NCBI GenBank assembly: GCA_002291925.1
Contig: DBAY01000046.1
Span: 1-7,350, forward strand
DNA: 7,350 nt
DNA from: Alphaproteobacteria bacterium UBA998
Lineage (GTDB): Bacteria; Pseudomonadota; Alphaproteobacteria; Rickettsiales; UBA998
Direction: 5' to 3'
Both the position numbers and the translations under genes were made by a program. Below are positions 6,418 through 7,350 of this stretch, piece by piece; the first letter of the stretch is position 1, and every line of letters starts with the position of its first letter. A model generated the notes under the pieces. It saw nothing but the letters and a program-made list of their open reading frames with translations, did no database searches and had not been told where the DNA came from.

Positions 6418-6501
6418 GTCATTCCGGGACGCGCAGCGTGCCCGGAATCTTCTCGCGTCACGAGGGAGATCCTGCGCAGCCCTTCAGGCTCGCAGGATGA
6501 C
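6418..6501. repeat. Nested palindromic repeat element B (paired hairpins)
   Basis: The terminal sequences GTCATTCC (6418-6425) and GGATGAC (6495-6501) are near-complements. The left hairpin pairs ATTCCGGG (6421-6428) with CCCGGAAT (6441-6448). The right pairs ATCCTGCG (6469-6476) with CGCAGGAT (6491-6498), and inside it AGCC (6478-6481) pairs with GGCT (6487-6490). The architecture and ends are like element A, but the stem sequence differs. No transposase is nearby, so if it is mobile it moves in trans. Confidence 0.75.
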
Positions 6502-6609
6502 TGCCAATATTACCAGTTAGTCGAGGACAGGATGCCCGAGTCAGTCATGAGCCCGCGAAGCGGCAGCCCATTGCGGAGGCCAGCAGGCCGGAGCAGGGGC
6601 AAGCCAAAA
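6502..6609. other. Intergenic remainder between element B and the convergent gene
   Basis: No gene or convincing terminator is seen. Small inverted repeats are present: CAGTCAT at 6542-6548 complements ATGACTG at 6497-6503, reaching into element B; CCGC/GCGG around GAA at 6553-6563; and a GGCC-type stem near 6579-6589. These could be remains of a third palindromic element. Termination of the two convergent genes may rely on elements A and B. Confidence 0.4.
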
Positions 6610-7350
6610 CTAATTCCTCAGCGGCTTCGAGAACTCCAGCATGTACTCAATGCGGGCGATGGTGGCTTTGGATTTTACCAGTTCCACGAAATGATCATGT
6701 TCCAGATCGAGCAGGCGCTGCTCGGTGGTCTCCTCGGTGATGTCGGTGGTGCCGCCGGTCAGCACGCTGGCGAGCGCTTCGCCGACGACCATGTCATGCG
6801 GCGTGGCCTTGCCCTGTTCGCGGTACATCTCCAGCGCCATCATCAGCGCCGCTTTGCCGGTGGCACCGGGGAGGCGCACCGTGTGGGGCGTAGGAGGTGT
6901 GTAGCCCTCGGCCAACGCCAGGCAGCGTGCCTTGGCGTCATGCAGCACGCGGGCGCGGTTGGGGGTGATGCGTGAGGCGGCGTTGAGGATGAGCATCTCG
7001 CGCGCCTCCTCGGCGGACATGGCGACCTTGGCCATCGCGATATACTCGAACACTTTGGAGATGGCGGGCATCGGGCCCTGCGGCATCAGCGCGTCGGGCT
7101 TCTCGCCGGCCATGACTTGCTGCTTCACGCGCTCCTGCAGCGCGATGTGACGCCACAGAAGCTCCTTGCAGCCGCCCCAGCCGGGGATGACGCCGATGCC
7201 GACTTCGACGAGGCCGGGGTAGCTCTCGATGTGGGCCTGCACGGCATCCGCATGGAGCTGCAACTCGCAGCCGCCGCCGAGCGCGCGGCCGTTCAGCGCG
7301 GTGACGACGGGAAAGGGGGCGTATTTGAGGCCCATGAAGGCCTGCTGGCC
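6610..7350 (-). CDS. 3-hydroxyacyl-CoA dehydrogenase/enoyl-CoA hydratase (FadN type), C-terminal part
   Basis: Only the last 246 residues are in the window; the frame is open through the right edge, so the ATG at 7335 is internal. The order, with a crotonase-like domain towards the C-terminus and an end in FSKPLRN, fits the FadN-type fusion in which the NAD-binding dehydrogenase part comes first, unlike E. coli FadB. Such enzymes hydrate trans-2-enoyl-CoA and oxidise the 3-hydroxyacyl-CoA in beta-oxidation. The segment VVTALNGRALGGGCELQLHADA carries the oxyanion-hole glycines and the first catalytic Glu. The segment GLVEVGIGVIPGWGG carries the second Glu and the oxyanion partner motif. Both acids match crotonase Glu144 and Glu164, so hydratase activity is likely. 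The remainder is helical and ends in a motif common to these proteins (TIARIEYMLEFSKPLRN). It faces the 4670-6322 gene tail to tail. Confidence 0.9.
   Translation of the reverse strand, partial: GQQAFMGLKYAPFPVVTALNGRALGGGCELQLHADAVQAHIESYPGLVEVGIGVIPGWGGCKELLWRHIALQERVKQQVMAGEKPDALMPQGPMPAISKVFEYIAMAKVAMSAEEAREMLILNAASRITPNRARVLHDAKARCLALAEGYTPPTPHTVRLPGATGKAALMMALEMYREQGKATPHDMVVGEALASVLTGGTTDITEETTEQRLLDLEHDHFVELVKSKATIARIEYMLEFSKPLRN

Noticed and set aside
6325..6975. 216-codon plus-strand open frame after the orphan gene
   Set aside because: It runs through two palindromic repeats and antisense through the FadN-type gene; it has no ribosome site and no domain.

Overview
The window looks like a chromosomal segment of a GC-rich, Gram-negative alphaproteobacterium. 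The evidence is a DUF2232 membrane protein directly ahead of rplI (a typical alphaproteobacterial pairing), a PagL-type outer-membrane lipid A deacylase, a FadN-type fatty-acid oxidation enzyme, and intergenic palindromes of the paired-hairpin style common in that class. I cannot name a genus. Most genes are very GC-rich (44 of 60 bases at 1081-1140, 46 of 60 at 4741-4800). The first gene is clearly poorer (22 of 60 at 661-720).

Layout. Positions 1-839 hold a type IV prepilin-like gene interrupted by two in-frame TAG codons but otherwise open to its natural end. Positions 932-2477 carry the DUF2232 membrane protein and ribosomal protein L9, the latter with its own sigma70-like promoter. A perfect bidirectional terminator closes this unit at 2493-2533, and a separate 80-base imperfect palindrome follows. 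On the minus strand, 2692-3192 encodes a PagL-like lipid A 3-O-deacylase with its catalytic triad intact. Divergent from it, 3261-4624 is a two-gene unit with an ATGA overlap: an exported nuclease-fold protein that has lost residues needed for catalysis, and an O-methyltransferase. Positions 4670-6322 encode a 550-residue protein of unknown function with four similar hydrophobic stretches and an AT-richer middle. Positions 6323-6609 are intergenic and hold two palindromic repeat elements. From 6610 to the right edge, on the minus strand, lies the C-terminal part of a 3-hydroxyacyl-CoA dehydrogenase/enoyl-CoA hydratase.

The genes do not form one pathway. L9 and the beta-oxidation enzyme are housekeeping, PagL remodels the cell surface, and the nuclease-like/methyltransferase pair is probably co-translated. 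The least explained items are the twice-interrupted pilin gene, the 550-residue orphan protein, and the nested palindromes with compensatory changes. I see no defence system, CRISPR array, transposase or RNA gene.
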